From assembly GCA_024666565.1 (NCBI GenBank), contig CP088295.1, positions 2,914,001 through 2,978,000 on the forward strand: a stretch of DNA of 64,000 nt, in the 5' to 3' direction. This document shows positions 9,693 through 17,484 of the stretch, in pieces. The position numbers and the translations under genes are program-made. The stretch is from Svornostia abyssi. Lineage in GTDB: Bacteria; Actinomycetota; Thermoleophilia; Solirubrobacterales; Solirubrobacteraceae. The notes beneath the pieces were generated by a model. The model was given only the letters and a program-made list of their open reading frames with translations, was not told where the DNA came from and searched no databases. Within the stretch, counting starts at the first letter, position 1; each line of letters starts with the position of its first letter.

Positions 9693-10463
9693 ATGAGCGG
9701 GCACACCACGTCACTGCTGTGCGGCACGTGCGGAACTCCGCGCACTGGCGGTGACCGCTGCGCGGAGTGCGGATCGAACCTTTCGGCGAACCTCCAGGAC
9801 GGATTCGTCGTCGCGTTGCCCGCGGGGTCCATGGCGTGCGAACGGTGCGGCACCACGCGCCGGCCGGTGCGGTTCCGCGGGTGGGTCCGCCTGTCGTCGG
9901 CGATCTGGTGGACGCGCGCCGATCGCCGCGCCGCGTACGTGTGCGGTCCGTGCGCCCAGGTGCGCACCGCGGGCGCGCTCCTCTACAGCGCCGCGTTCGG
10001 CTGGCTGGCGATCCCCTCGTGGTTCGTCCACGGCTGGCGGGCGCTGGCGACGAACTGGCGGGCGCTGGTCGCACCCCCGGCCGACCCGGCGGCATGGGGC
10101 GCCCGCAGCGCGTCGGACTTCGCCAACGGCCTGCCGCACCTCGACGCCTGGCACGGCGCCGAGTTCATCGAGCGCTTCGACGACGCGACGCTGTGGGCGT
10201 CGCCGCTCGGCCCGCTCGACGAGATGCAGCGCCGCACCGTCCTGGCCGCCAGCAGCCTGTACGAGACGCTCGGCGTGGCGCCGGTCGCGTCGGAGGAGCA
10301 GCTGCGCGTCGCGTACCGCGAGCGGTCGAAGACGCTGCATCCCGACGTCCACGCGGACGGCACCGAGGAGATGATCCGCCTGAACCAGGCGTGGTCGATC
10401 CTCGGCCACGCCGACATGCGCGCCGCCTACGACTGGCTGCGCGAGCAGCGGCAGCCGGCATGA
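9693..10463 (+). CDS. J-domain protein with zinc ribbons
   Basis: A 256-aa protein. The N-terminal ~80 residues have two CxxC pairs (CGTCGTPRTGGDRCAEC) and further pairs in ACERCGTT and VCGPCAQ, so one or two zinc ribbons are likely. A hydrophobic stretch, GALLYSAAFGWLAIPSWFV, could touch the membrane. The C-terminal ~60 residues form a J domain with the HPD motif in SKTLHPDVHADG. J domains stimulate Hsp70 ATPase activity. The stop overlaps the next ATG (ATGA), so this is the first gene of a three-gene operon. The partner chaperone is not in the window. Confidence 0.8.
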   Translation: MSGHTTSLLCGTCGTPRTGGDRCAECGSNLSANLQDGFVVALPAGSMACERCGTTRRPVRFRGWVRLSSAIWWTRADRRAAYVCGPCAQVRTAGALLYSAAFGWLAIPSWFVHGWRALATNWRALVAPPADPAAWGARSASDFANGLPHLDAWHGAEFIERFDDATLWASPLGPLDEMQRRTVLAASSLYETLGVAPVASEEQLRVAYRERSKTLHPDVHADGTEEMIRLNQAWSILGHADMRAAYDWLREQRQPA

Positions 10464-11008
10464 GGGCGCTGTTCCTGCTCGCCGCAATCGTGGTGTCGCT
10501 GTGGCCGGCGGCGGTCGTGGCGTTCGCGGTCGAGCGCGTGATCGGCGGGGGAGACGACGGCGCCGAGACGGCGGCGCAGCCCACCCCGACCACGCGGACG
10601 GCCGTGACGACGAAGACCGCGCCGCCGCAGAAGCAGGCGACGTCGGCGGCCGTGACACCGGCGCCGGAGACCCCGCCCGCGGAGCCGGGGGTTCTCGACC
10701 TCGCCGGCCTCGACCGCCTGCGCGACGACACCGCGACGCTCGTGGTCGCCCTCAGCGAGAGCACCGCTGCCTCCGGCCAGCCCGACCCGCAGCTCGCGGC
10801 CGACGCCCTCGACGTCGAGGCCGCGGTCGTCGCGTGGCAGGAGGCCAATGAGGGGCTGGGCGAGGACGCCGAGTACTTCGCCACCCTGTTCGTTGAGATC
10901 GCGGCGGCGGCCGCGGACTACGCCACGGCGCCGAGCGCGTCGGCCAAGGAGCGGCTGGACGAGGCGGTCGAACGCCATCGCCGCGAGACACTGCAGGAGG
11001 GCCCGTAG
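10460..11008 (+). CDS. Membrane-anchored hypothetical protein
   Basis: A 182-aa protein. An N-terminal signal anchor (ALFLLAAIVVSLWPAAVVAF) is followed by a Thr/Pro/Ala-rich linker and then a helical domain from about residue 75 that is rich in Ala, Asp and Glu. I do not recognise the family. Translation is coupled to the J-domain gene by an ATGA overlap, and its TAG overlaps the GTG of the SGNH hydrolase, so the three products probably work in one envelope-related process. Confidence 0.7.
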   Translation: MRALFLLAAIVVSLWPAAVVAFAVERVIGGGDDGAETAAQPTPTTRTAVTTKTAPPQKQATSAAVTPAPETPPAEPGVLDLAGLDRLRDDTATLVVALSESTAASGQPDPQLAADALDVEAAVVAWQEANEGLGEDAEYFATLFVEIAAAAADYATAPSASAKERLDEAVERHRRETLQEGP

Positions 11009-11613
11009 TGCGATACGTGGCGATGGGCGACAGCCTCACGGCCGGCATCGACGAGACCCCGCCCGGCACGCGCTGGGCGGACCTCTTCGCCGAGCGGCTG
11101 CGCGAGTCCCACGGCGATCTCGTCTACGACAACCTCGCGGTGTTCGGGATGAAGAGCGACGAGGTCCGCGGGTCGCAGCTCGACGACGCCCTGCGCGGCC
11201 CGGTCGACGTCGCGAGCCTCATCTGCGGCGGCAACGACGTCATGAAGCTCACCGCGCCCGACGCGGAGATGTTCGGTTCGGAGATGGACGCCATGTTCTC
11301 GGCGCTGCGCGCGGCGAACCCGGACGCGCTGCTCATCGGCGGCCGGATCGCCGACATGTCGCAGCTGCTGCCCTACCGGGAACGGTCACGCGCCCGGGTG
11401 GTGCGCGCGACGACGGAGTTCAACGCCGTGATCGACGACGTCGCGGCACAGCACGACGTGCGGCTCGTGGACTTCTCGATCGTCACGAAGGCGCTGGCGG
11501 GCGACTTCCTCGCGAGTGACGGCTTCCATCCGTCGATCGCCGGCCAGCGCGCGATCTACGACGCGGTCGTCGCGGCGCTCTCCGACGAGCCGCTGCTCAC
11601 CGTCTCCACGTAG
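11008..11613 (+). CDS. SGNH/GDSL hydrolase
   Basis: A 201-aa protein with all four SGNH blocks: the nucleophile Ser in MGDSLTAG (block I), Gly in NLAVFGM (II), Asn in CGGNDVM (III), and Asp/His in SDGFHPSIAG (V). There is no signal peptide, so it is probably cytoplasmic. It is likely an esterase or acyl hydrolase of unknown substrate. The GTG start overlaps the previous stop by one base. It is the last gene of the J-domain operon. Confidence 0.88.
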   Translation: MRYVAMGDSLTAGIDETPPGTRWADLFAERLRESHGDLVYDNLAVFGMKSDEVRGSQLDDALRGPVDVASLICGGNDVMKLTAPDAEMFGSEMDAMFSALRAANPDALLIGGRIADMSQLLPYRERSRARVVRATTEFNAVIDDVAAQHDVRLVDFSIVTKALAGDFLASDGFHPSIAGQRAIYDAVVAALSDEPLLTVST

Positions 11614-11654
11614 CCGGCCGCGGCCGCCGCCGGGCGGCGCGGCGCCGCGATGGT

Positions 11655-11683
11655 TTGACGGATCGCGGTCCCCTTGGTTAAGT
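11655..11683 (+). promoter_or_regulatory. Candidate promoter of the lipase gene
   Basis: TTGACG (11655-11660) and TTAAGT (11678-11683) are separated by 17 bp, which resembles a sigma-70-type promoter with a weak -10. It lies about 60 bp before the lipase start. The support is sequence resemblance only. Confidence 0.35.
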
Positions 11684-11741
11684 CTCGGACCGGAGGAAAC
11701 ACTCGCGTACCACCACGCGATTCCTGGGCAGGGGAGACCTC

Positions 11742-12638
11742 ATGGACGTCCGAAGCATCATCGCGGCGGCGCTGATCAGCGCTGCCATCATGCCGGCCGC
11801 TGCGTCGGCGAACGCCCCCGGCACCTACCGCGTCGACGCCACGGGCGCGGGGGCGACGGCCGCGCTGTTCGCCAACCCGAAGGGCAGCCCTCCGGGCGCC
11901 AACGTGCCGTGCCGGCCCAGCCCGCAGCGCCCGCGCCCCGTGATTCTCATCCCCGGCACCGCCGAGGCGATGTCGTTCAACTTCCACGCCCTGGCGCCGT
12001 TCCTGGCCAACCAGGGCTTCTGCGTCTACGCGCTGAACTACGGCTGGCGCGCCGGCTTCCCGGCGCTGGCGGACATCCGCCGCTCGGCGGGTGAACTCGC
12101 CGCGTTCGTCGATGCGGTCCGCGCCGAGACGGGGGTCGAGCAGGTGGACCTCGTGGGGCACTCCCAGGGCGGCGGCCTGATGCCGAGGTACTACATCAAG
12201 GAACTCGGGGGCGACCGCGCCGTCCATCGGCTCGTGGGGATCGCGCCGTCGAACACCGGCACCACGTTCAGCGGCTTCCTGACGCTGTACACACTGCTGC
12301 CGAACGGGCGGGCCCTGCTGCGTGCGTTCACGCCGGCCGGCGAGCAGCAGATGATCGGATCGCCCCTCATCCAGGAGCTGAACGCGGGGGATCCGACACC
12401 CGGTGACGTCCGGTACGACGTTCTCGTCACGCGGTACGACCAGGTGATCACGCCGTACCGGCGCTCCTACATCGACGGTGCGTCGGCGTGGACGGCTCAG
12501 CAGGGGTGCCCGCTCGACCTCTCCGAGCACCTCGCGCTCGCGTACAGCCCGCGCGCCATGACGAAGGTCGCGAACCTGCTTGACGGCGGGGATCGACGGC
12601 TGCCATGCCGACTGCACCTGCCGTTCGCGGGCGGGTAG
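11742..12638 (+). CDS. Secreted lipase (EstA/LipB-like alpha/beta hydrolase)
   Basis: A 298-aa protein with a signal peptide (residues 1-24, ending ASA-N). The alpha/beta-hydrolase fold shows the oxyanion motif VILIPGTAEAM and the nucleophile Ser in LVGHSQGGG (about residue 136). The acid and His are probably the Asp in RYDQVITPY and the His in SEHLALAYS. Two Cys pairs suggest disulfides, which is typical of exported actinobacterial triacylglycerol lipases. GGGGAGACCTC precedes the ATG. It is a monocistronic unit. Confidence 0.88.
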   Translation: MDVRSIIAAALISAAIMPAAASANAPGTYRVDATGAGATAALFANPKGSPPGANVPCRPSPQRPRPVILIPGTAEAMSFNFHALAPFLANQGFCVYALNYGWRAGFPALADIRRSAGELAAFVDAVRAETGVEQVDLVGHSQGGGLMPRYYIKELGGDRAVHRLVGIAPSNTGTTFSGFLTLYTLLPNGRALLRAFTPAGEQQMIGSPLIQELNAGDPTPGDVRYDVLVTRYDQVITPYRRSYIDGASAWTAQQGCPLDLSEHLALAYSPRAMTKVANLLDGGDRRLPCRLHLPFAGG

Positions 12639-12672
12639 GGGCGGCCGGTCGCGCATCGGGTTCGTGGCTTGG

Positions 12673-13449
12673 CTAACGCTTCGGACCCACGTGTTGGTCA
12701 AGGAGCGCGACGGCATCGCGGGTTGCCACTGAGATGTGCCAAGGACCCCATGGTCGCCATGCCACCCCGAGCTGATCGCACGCGCGGCAGAAGATCTCAC
12801 GGATGTCTCGGGACCGGTTGGAGAACTGGTAGCGCGGATAGCTGTAGCTGCGCCCCTTCGAGTTGACGCGGTTCTCCCCGCGCCAGCCGTCGGTGTGGAT
12901 GAGTCCGCGCGCAAGCTCCCCAGGGTGACGGTCGGCGATCGCGGACTGCCACGGCGTGAGGTGGATCGGGCGGTGATGCTTGCGACCCGGCCCATGCTGT
13001 GGGAACAGGCAGGGCCAGCCCCGCCAGTACGACGTCACGAGCACCATTTCCCGGCTTGGGTCGCGCGTGACATGCGGGGCTTGCCCGCGCACGGCGGTGA
13101 TGCTCCGTGAGACTTCGTCGATGATCCCCGGATAGCTGACGTCGAGTGCGACCTTGAGGCCAATGGTGCGCGCGTACTCAACGAGATACCCGTCGCCCAG
13201 GTAGACGCCGAGCAGGTACGCGTACTCGCGCCCGAGTTGATCGTGTGGGTGGTGCCACCCGCAGGTGGCACATACCGGTTCGCCCGAGAGGAAAGCCCGC
13301 GCCGCTCGCGGGAGACGACCGCGCTCCCAGGTGAGTAGCGTCGCCGTGGGAATCGTGAGGCGCTCGCTGACCGATGTCCGAGGCTCGCCTGCGCGGCGCG
13401 CATGCAGCGCTTCGGCGATGAGCTCTGGGCTGCGGCGTACTCCGGACAT
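12673..13449 (-). CDS. Free-standing HTH-LAGLIDADG homing-endonuclease-like protein
   Basis: A 258-aa protein. The N-terminal ~60 residues form a helix-turn-helix (AEALHARRAGEPRTSVSERL...LTWERGRLP), and a CxxC pair (CATCGWHH) follows. Two LAGLIDADG helices are then visible: YLLGVYLGDGYL and LARGLIHTDGW, each with the acidic residue of an active site. The C-terminus has the usual CRACDQLGVAWRPWG block. I prefer the inner ATG (13449), because a LexA-type box sits 5 bp upstream; the alternative start at 13491 would put that box inside the gene. The gene lies downstream of tRNA-Trp on the same strand. No host intein or intron is visible. Confidence 0.8.
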   Translation of the reverse strand: MSGVRRSPELIAEALHARRAGEPRTSVSERLTIPTATLLTWERGRLPRAARAFLSGEPVCATCGWHHPHDQLGREYAYLLGVYLGDGYLVEYARTIGLKVALDVSYPGIIDEVSRSITAVRGQAPHVTRDPSREMVLVTSYWRGWPCLFPQHGPGRKHHRPIHLTPWQSAIADRHPGELARGLIHTDGWRGENRVNSKGRSYSYPRYQFSNRSRDIREIFCRACDQLGVAWRPWGPWHISVATRDAVALLDQHVGPKR

Positions 13450-13454
13450 CGCCA

Positions 13455-13466
13455 GAACATATGTTC
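13455..13466. promoter_or_regulatory. Candidate LexA (SOS) box
   Basis: The perfect palindrome GAACATATGTTC sits in a CGAAC-ATAT-GTTCT context, one mismatch from the Gram-positive SOS consensus, 5 bp upstream of the LAGLIDADG start codon. A second box has the same relation to the HTH gene at the left window edge. Confidence 0.5.
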
Positions 13467-13520
13467 GACCCCGGATGCCTGGTGCGTCCATCTCGCGTCG
13501 CGGACCGCCCCGGGAAGCAG

Positions 13521-13543
13521 AAACGCCCGCGTGAGCGGGCGCT
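13521..13543 (-). terminator. Rho-independent terminator after tRNA-Trp
   Basis: Read on the minus strand, GCGCCCGC-TCAC-GCGGGCG is followed by GTTT. It lies 9 bp after the tRNA-Trp 3' end. Confidence 0.75.
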
Positions 13544-13551
13544 TCCCGAAG

Positions 13552-13625
13552 CAGGGGAGACAGGATTCGAACCTGCGACCCTCGGTTTTGGAGACCGATG
13601 CTCTGACCAGCTGAGCTACTCCCCT
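13552..13625 (-). tRNA. tRNA-Trp(CCA)
   Basis: A 74-nt tRNA. The acceptor stem is AGGGGAG/CTCCCCT with discriminator G. The anticodon stem is TCGGT/ACCGA with loop CTCCAAA (anticodon CCA), and the T-loop is TTCGAAT. Confidence 0.95.
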
Positions 13626-13770
13626 TCGGTCCGATGAGAATAGTGCCCGCCGCGATCTGTCGCGAAGTGGACAGACAGCGGCCTGGCGGTGCCGTAACTT
13701 CAGCGGTGCGTCCTTGTTAGCTCACCAACGGCACTCAACCGTTGCCCTCCGAAAGCCGACCACTACCACT

Positions 13771-14673
13771 ATGCGCCGTCTCCCCTCCCTCATTCTCATC
13801 GCCATCTGTTTCGTCGCCGGGTTCGTCCTCACTGCTCCGGCCAACGCCGACGCCAAGGCCAAGATCGGCATCGCCGACCAGAAGTCCAGCATGTTCGAGG
13901 ACCAGCGCTTCCGTGATCTGAAGGTCAAGTTCGCGCGCGTCTCGCTCCCCTGGGACACGTTGCGCTACGACTTCACCCGCGAGGAGGCCGACGTCTGGCT
14001 GTCCCGCGCGCGGGCCCAGGGCATCACGCCGCTCGTCACGTTCCAGCGCTCACGCGTCAAGCCGCACTCGCGGCCGACCGTCGCGCAGTACACGAGCGAG
14101 TTCAAGAAGTTCAAGCGCAAGTACCCGTTCGTCAAGAACTACGCCGCGTGGAACGAGCCGAACCTCGAGGACGCGCGCCGGCCGAAGCTCATCGCCAGCT
14201 ACTACAAGGCGATGAAGTCGAACTGCTCGGGCTGCAAGGTGCTCGCGGGTGACCTCGTCGACCGCAAGAACATGATCCCGTGGGTCAAGCAGTTCCTGAA
14301 GCACACAAAGGTCAAGCCGAAGTACTGGGGCCTGCACAACTACGTGTCGGCCAACCAGTTCTCGACGAAGGACACGACGGCGCTGCTGAAGACCGTCAAG
14401 GGCAGCCAGGTGTGGCTGACGGAGACCGGCGGGCTGGTCGCTCGCCGCAACAAGTCCCCGATCAAGCTGAAGCAGGGCTCGGCGCACGCCGCCAAGGTCA
14501 CGAGCTTCATCTTCAAGACCTGGGGCAACAACCCGCAGATCCCGTACATCTTCTTCTACCACTGGAACAGCTCGTCCAATAAGGACACGTGGGATTCGGC
14601 GTTCATCGGCTCGGACGGCAAGGCCCGCCCGTCGCTGAACATCCTGAAGAGCGCGATCCGCGCCCGCCGATAG
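13771..14673 (+). CDS. Secreted glycoside-hydrolase-like protein (clan A TIM barrel)
   Basis: A 300-aa protein with a signal peptide (residues 1-26, ending ANA-D). The domain shows clan-A retaining glycosidase features: the acid/base Glu in NYAAWNEPNLED and a putative nucleophile Glu in VWLTETGGLV. Together these fit GH39/GH5-like families found as small secreted proteins in Thermoleophilia. Two Cys (SNCSGCKV) may form a disulfide. It is rich in Lys compared with neighbouring proteins. The ATG at 13771 starts directly at the signal peptide. A related gene is at 44704-45723. The substrate is unknown. Confidence 0.8.
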   Translation: MRRLPSLILIAICFVAGFVLTAPANADAKAKIGIADQKSSMFEDQRFRDLKVKFARVSLPWDTLRYDFTREEADVWLSRARAQGITPLVTFQRSRVKPHSRPTVAQYTSEFKKFKRKYPFVKNYAAWNEPNLEDARRPKLIASYYKAMKSNCSGCKVLAGDLVDRKNMIPWVKQFLKHTKVKPKYWGLHNYVSANQFSTKDTTALLKTVKGSQVWLTETGGLVARRNKSPIKLKQGSAHAAKVTSFIFKTWGNNPQIPYIFFYHWNSSSNKDTWDSAFIGSDGKARPSLNILKSAIRARR

Positions 14674-14714
14674 CGGCGGTCCCGATCCGGCGGCCGGGAT
14701 AACGTCCCGGCCGC

Positions 14715-15554
14715 ATGTCGGGTTCTGAGGTCTTCGCCGACGGTCTGCTCGCCGGCCGTGTCGCGCTCGTCACCGGTGGCGGCACCGGGCTGGGGCGGGC
14801 CACGGCCGCCGAGCTGCTGCGCTGCGGCGCGAGCGTCGTCATCGCGGGGCGTCGCGCCGACGTGCTCGAGGCGACGGTCGCGACGCTCGGTGAGGGCGCC
14901 GGGTACGTCGCGGGGGACATCCGCACGGAGGCGGGCGCGCAGGCGATCGTCGACGACGCCGTCAGCCGCCACGGCCGGCTCGACATCCTCGTCAACAACG
15001 CGGGCGGGCAGTACTTCGTCCCCGCCGAGGGCATCGAGCTGAAGGGCTGGCGGGCGGTCTGGCGGCTGAACCTCGGCGGCACGCGCCGGATGTGCGAGGC
15101 CTCACTCCCCGCGTTGCGTGCGGCGGGCGGCGGGACGATCGTGAACGTCACGTTCTCCCCCCACAACGGCCTGCCGGGGATGACACACTCCGGCGCCGCG
15201 CGGGCCGGGGTGGAGGGCTACACCCGCGAACTCGCTGCCGAGCTGTTCGACGACGACATCGCCGTCATCGCCGCGGCCGCGGGGCACTTCGACACCGACG
15301 CGCTGGACAAGTACCCGCCCACCGTCCGTGCGCAGACTGCGGGCGGCGTGCCGATGCAGCGCCTCGGCCGGCCCGAGGAACACGCGTGGATGGTGGCGCT
15401 GTGCGCGTCACCCCTGCGGATGGCGCTGAGCGGCGCGGTCCTCACGGTCGACGGCGCGCGGGACAACTTCTACGGCGGCTGGCCGCCGGCGGCGCTGACC
15501 GTCGGAGAGGGCGAAGTCCCCACGGAGGAGCGGCGGCCCCCAGCCACCCGGTAG
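14715..15554 (+). CDS. SDR oxidoreductase, trans-2-enoyl/2,4-dienoyl-CoA reductase-like
   Basis: A 279-aa Rossmann-fold protein. The cofactor motif is TGGGTGLG, with Arg after strand 2 (AGRRAD) favouring NADP(H), and NNAGG follows. The classical Tyr-xxx-Lys pair is replaced by HSGAARAGVEGYTREL, the pattern of peroxisomal trans-2-enoyl-CoA reductase (PECR) and 2,4-dienoyl-CoA reductases, so these changes are a family trait and not damage. A role in reducing unsaturated acyl-CoA during fatty-acid metabolism is likely. It is not in an operon; tRNA-Gly follows. Confidence 0.85.
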   Translation: MSGSEVFADGLLAGRVALVTGGGTGLGRATAAELLRCGASVVIAGRRADVLEATVATLGEGAGYVAGDIRTEAGAQAIVDDAVSRHGRLDILVNNAGGQYFVPAEGIELKGWRAVWRLNLGGTRRMCEASLPALRAAGGGTIVNVTFSPHNGLPGMTHSGAARAGVEGYTRELAAELFDDDIAVIAAAAGHFDTDALDKYPPTVRAQTAGGVPMQRLGRPEEHAWMVALCASPLRMALSGAVLTVDGARDNFYGGWPPAALTVGEGEVPTEERRPPATR

Positions 15555-15571
15555 GATCAGCGGACGCGTTG

Positions 15572-15642
15572 GCGGGCGAAGTGTTGTGGTTGCACAGGAG
15601 CCTTCCAAGCTCTTAGGGCGGGTTCGATTCCCGTCGCCCGCT
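15572..15642 (+). tRNA. tRNA-Gly(UCC)
   Basis: A 71-nt tRNA. The acceptor stem is GCGGGCG/CGCCCGC with discriminator T, the anticodon loop is CTTCCAA (UCC), and the T-loop is TTCGATT. Confidence 0.93.
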
Positions 15643-15659
15643 TGCAGGAAACAGTGCCA

Positions 15660-15733
15660 CGGGGAGTGGCGCAGTCTGGTAGCGCACCCGGCTGGGGGCC
15701 GGGCGGTCGCAGGTTCAAATCCTGTCTCCCCGA
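15660..15733 (+). tRNA. tRNA-Pro(GGG), integration site
   Basis: A 74-nt tRNA. The acceptor stem is CGGGGAG/CTCCCCG with discriminator A. The anticodon stem is CCCGG/CCGGG with loop CTGGGGG (anticodon GGG), and the T-loop is TTCAAAT. Its 3' end is the left attachment site of an integrated element, which keeps the tRNA intact but separates it from its terminator at 21003-21026. Confidence 0.94.
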
Positions 15734-15735
15734 CT
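15721..15735 (+). other. attL
   Basis: CCTGTCTCCCCGACT at the tRNA-Pro 3' end matches CCTATCTCCCCGACT at 20983-20997 in 14 of 15 positions, marking the left boundary of the element. Confidence 0.8.
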
Positions 15736-15784
15736 TGAAAGCGGCTCCGGACCCGGGAAGACCACACCGGACCGGAGCCGCCAA

Positions 15785-15905
15785 ACCGCCCAGAACCACC
15801 GGGCGAGCATGGGCGCGAAGCCCCACCCGGCCGAAGTCCGCCGCCGACACGTTCTCGACGCGGACCGCCCACGAACCGCCCACGCCGCCCACGCCCGTGG
15901 GCGGT
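15785..15905 (+). repeat. Left arm-type repeats of the element
   Basis: ACCGCCCAGAA (15785), ACCGCCCACGA (15864), ACCGCCCACGC (15875) and CCGCCCACGCC (15885) occur in tandem, and a reverse copy GTGGGCGGT follows (15897). The same unit occurs twice at the right end. These are probable integrase or Xis arm sites, by inference. Confidence 0.55.
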
Positions 15906-15942
15906 CCCGCCGCCTCACACCCACCGCGGCCCAGGAGCGGAC

Positions 15943-16287
15943 ATGAAGCGCGGAACGTTGGCCCTCTCGTGGGGACCGAGCGGCGGGTTCTACCTGCACC
16001 CGCGTCGCGTGTGTCTCGGTCGCCTGGCGATCACGCTCATCCCCGACGTGGAGGTCGAGGACATGATGCGCGCGTACGTCGATGAGCACGAGCGGACGCG
16101 GGACGACCTGAAGGTCGATCGCGCGACGCACGCCCTCTCCCGGTTCGTCTTCCCGGGTGCGCTCGTCCCCCGTTCGGAGATGGCGCGTGCGGTCATCGAC
16201 GCAGTGTTCTACCCGGATGGCTACGAGGAGCGCCTGCCCGCGAGGACCATCGTCCGCATCCCCACTGAGACCCCTACGGAGGACTGA
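15943..16287 (+). CDS. Element-encoded hypothetical protein
   Basis: A 114-aa protein of a family I do not recognise. It is a soluble mixed alpha/beta sequence that begins MKRGTLALSWGPSGGFYLHP and contains a charged helix DMMRAYVDEHERTRDDLKVD. AGGAG lies 6 bases before the ATG. It is the first gene after attL. Confidence 0.65.
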   Translation: MKRGTLALSWGPSGGFYLHPRRVCLGRLAITLIPDVEVEDMMRAYVDEHERTRDDLKVDRATHALSRFVFPGALVPRSEMARAVIDAVFYPDGYEERLPARTIVRIPTETPTED

Positions 16288-16354
16288 AACCGCCCGCGTA
16301 CGCTGTTCAGACGTCGCCTGGTGCGACGATTCACCGGGACAGGAGGTCTCACAG

Positions 16355-16993
16355 GTGGACGGGTACACACGAGGCGAAGCCATCTGGTTGATGAGTCTCA
16401 CGCGCGAGGAGGCCATCCTGTACGACGCGGGGCGCGTGGTCGACACGTCCGAGGTGATCGCCGAGAACGCGCAGGCCGGCGTGAAGCTCTCCCCGTCAGC
16501 GGGCGCCGAAGAGTGGGACCCAGTGTTCACGATCGCGCGATGGATCGACGTGCACGGGGCCCGCAACCGCGTCGTGGCCAGACGGCTGCTCACCGACGGC
16601 GTCGACCCGCGAGAGGTGCACCTGGAGCTCGTGATCGTCACGCTCAGGTCCTGGGGCATCGCCGACGCGAAGATCGCCGAAGCGCTCCACGTCAGCGAGT
16701 CGTTCTCCTACCGGCGGTTCCGCGGCGTCGTCGGCGACGTCCTCATCGAGCTCGGCGGCGAACGCGCCCCGGACGCACTGATGCTCGAGCGTCCCGCGGA
16801 CGCGTGCCTTCTGTGCGGTCAGAACCCGCGGGCGCGGTCGGCGCGCAAGGTGCGCGTCAAACGCAACGGGCGCCGCGAGACCGTCTGGAAGGAGCGCCAG
16901 ACCAGCCTGTGCGCGCAGTGCCTGGAGTCCGTAGATATCCGCAAGCGCGAAGTGCGCGGCACGATGCGCGAGCTCCGGAGGATCACAACGTGA
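16355..16993 (+). CDS. HTH protein with C-terminal zinc ribbon
   Basis: A 212-aa protein. The central region has a helix-turn-helix-like WGIADAKIAEALHVSESFSY. The C-terminal ~70 residues carry CLLCGQNP and CAQCLES, a four-Cys zinc site, around a very basic strand (RKVRVKRNGRRETVWKERQT). It is probably a DNA-binding protein of the element, perhaps its regulator. The GTG start at 16355 has AGGAGG eight bases upstream. Confidence 0.7.
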   Translation: MDGYTRGEAIWLMSLTREEAILYDAGRVVDTSEVIAENAQAGVKLSPSAGAEEWDPVFTIARWIDVHGARNRVVARRLLTDGVDPREVHLELVIVTLRSWGIADAKIAEALHVSESFSYRRFRGVVGDVLIELGGERAPDALMLERPADACLLCGQNPRARSARKVRVKRNGRRETVWKERQTSLCAQCLESVDIRKREVRGTMRELRRITT

Positions 16994-17027
16994 AGGATCG
17001 GGCCCCCCTGGCGGTGTGGTCCTGTGG

Positions 17028-17267
17028 ATGGAGATTCGTCGGTATCCACACCTGACGCCCGAGGACGCGGAGATACTCCGCGGCCTCGACCCGAAGGGGG
17101 CGCGTGACTTCGAGCGCCTGCTGAAGCGTCAGCACGCGTCGGACCGGCGGTACCGGACCCACCACACGGGAGTCGAACCGGATGCCCTCGAGCGAGCAGC
17201 AGGACGTCGCCGGTACGGCGACGGCGTCGGCGGAGGCCGGCGCTCCCCGCGCCACGCGGCCGCGTAG
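17028..17267 (+). CDS. Small element protein
   Basis: A 79-aa protein (83 if the GTG at 17016 is used). The first 55 residues (MEIRRYPHLTPEDAEILRGL...ARDFERLLKRQ) look like a real helical domain. The last 25 are low complexity and overlap the next gene. It may be a continuation of a coding frame from the GTGA overlap at 16990, broken by a base change in a C6 run near 17004-17009. I do not recognise the family. Confidence 0.45.
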   Translation: MEIRRYPHLTPEDAEILRGLDPKGARDFERLLKRQHASDRRYRTHHTGVEPDALERAAGRRRYGDGVGGGRRSPRHAAA

Positions 17268-17484
17268 CACCGTCAGTGCCACCCGGTTGACGACCGCAGA
17301 CGCCCCGACGCAGCTCGCGCTCGTCGACGAGGCGCTGCGACGACTGGACAGCGCCCGCGAGGGCCTCCTGTCGGCGCTCGGGCGCGACACCGGTTCGATC
17401 GCCGCCGGCCACCTGCGCGCCGCCGCGGCGCAGCTCGAGGTCACGCGCCGCCACCTGGCCAGCGGGAGGGCACTCGCACGATGA
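17182..17484 (+). CDS. Small helical element protein
   Basis: A 100-aa protein with a disordered Ala/Thr/Arg-rich N-terminal 40 residues and a helical C-terminus (LALVDEALRRLDSAREGLLS...AAQLEVTRRHLASG). The stop overlaps the ATG of the helicase gene (ATGA), so the two are translationally coupled. Function unknown. Confidence 0.55.
   Translation: MPSSEQQDVAGTATASAEAGAPRATRPRSTVSATRLTTADAPTQLALVDEALRRLDSAREGLLSALGRDTGSIAAGHLRAAAAQLEVTRRHLASGRALAR

Noticed and set aside
14715-15554. Loss of catalytic Tyr/Lys in the SDR as a sign of inactivation
   Set aside because: The replacement HSGAARAGV is the normal pattern of the PECR/2,4-dienoyl-CoA reductase branch.
16990-17055. 21-codon frame starting at a GTGA overlap
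   Set aside because: It is too short and shows no similarity. It may be the true start of the next gene if a base is missing in the C6 run, but this cannot be shown here.
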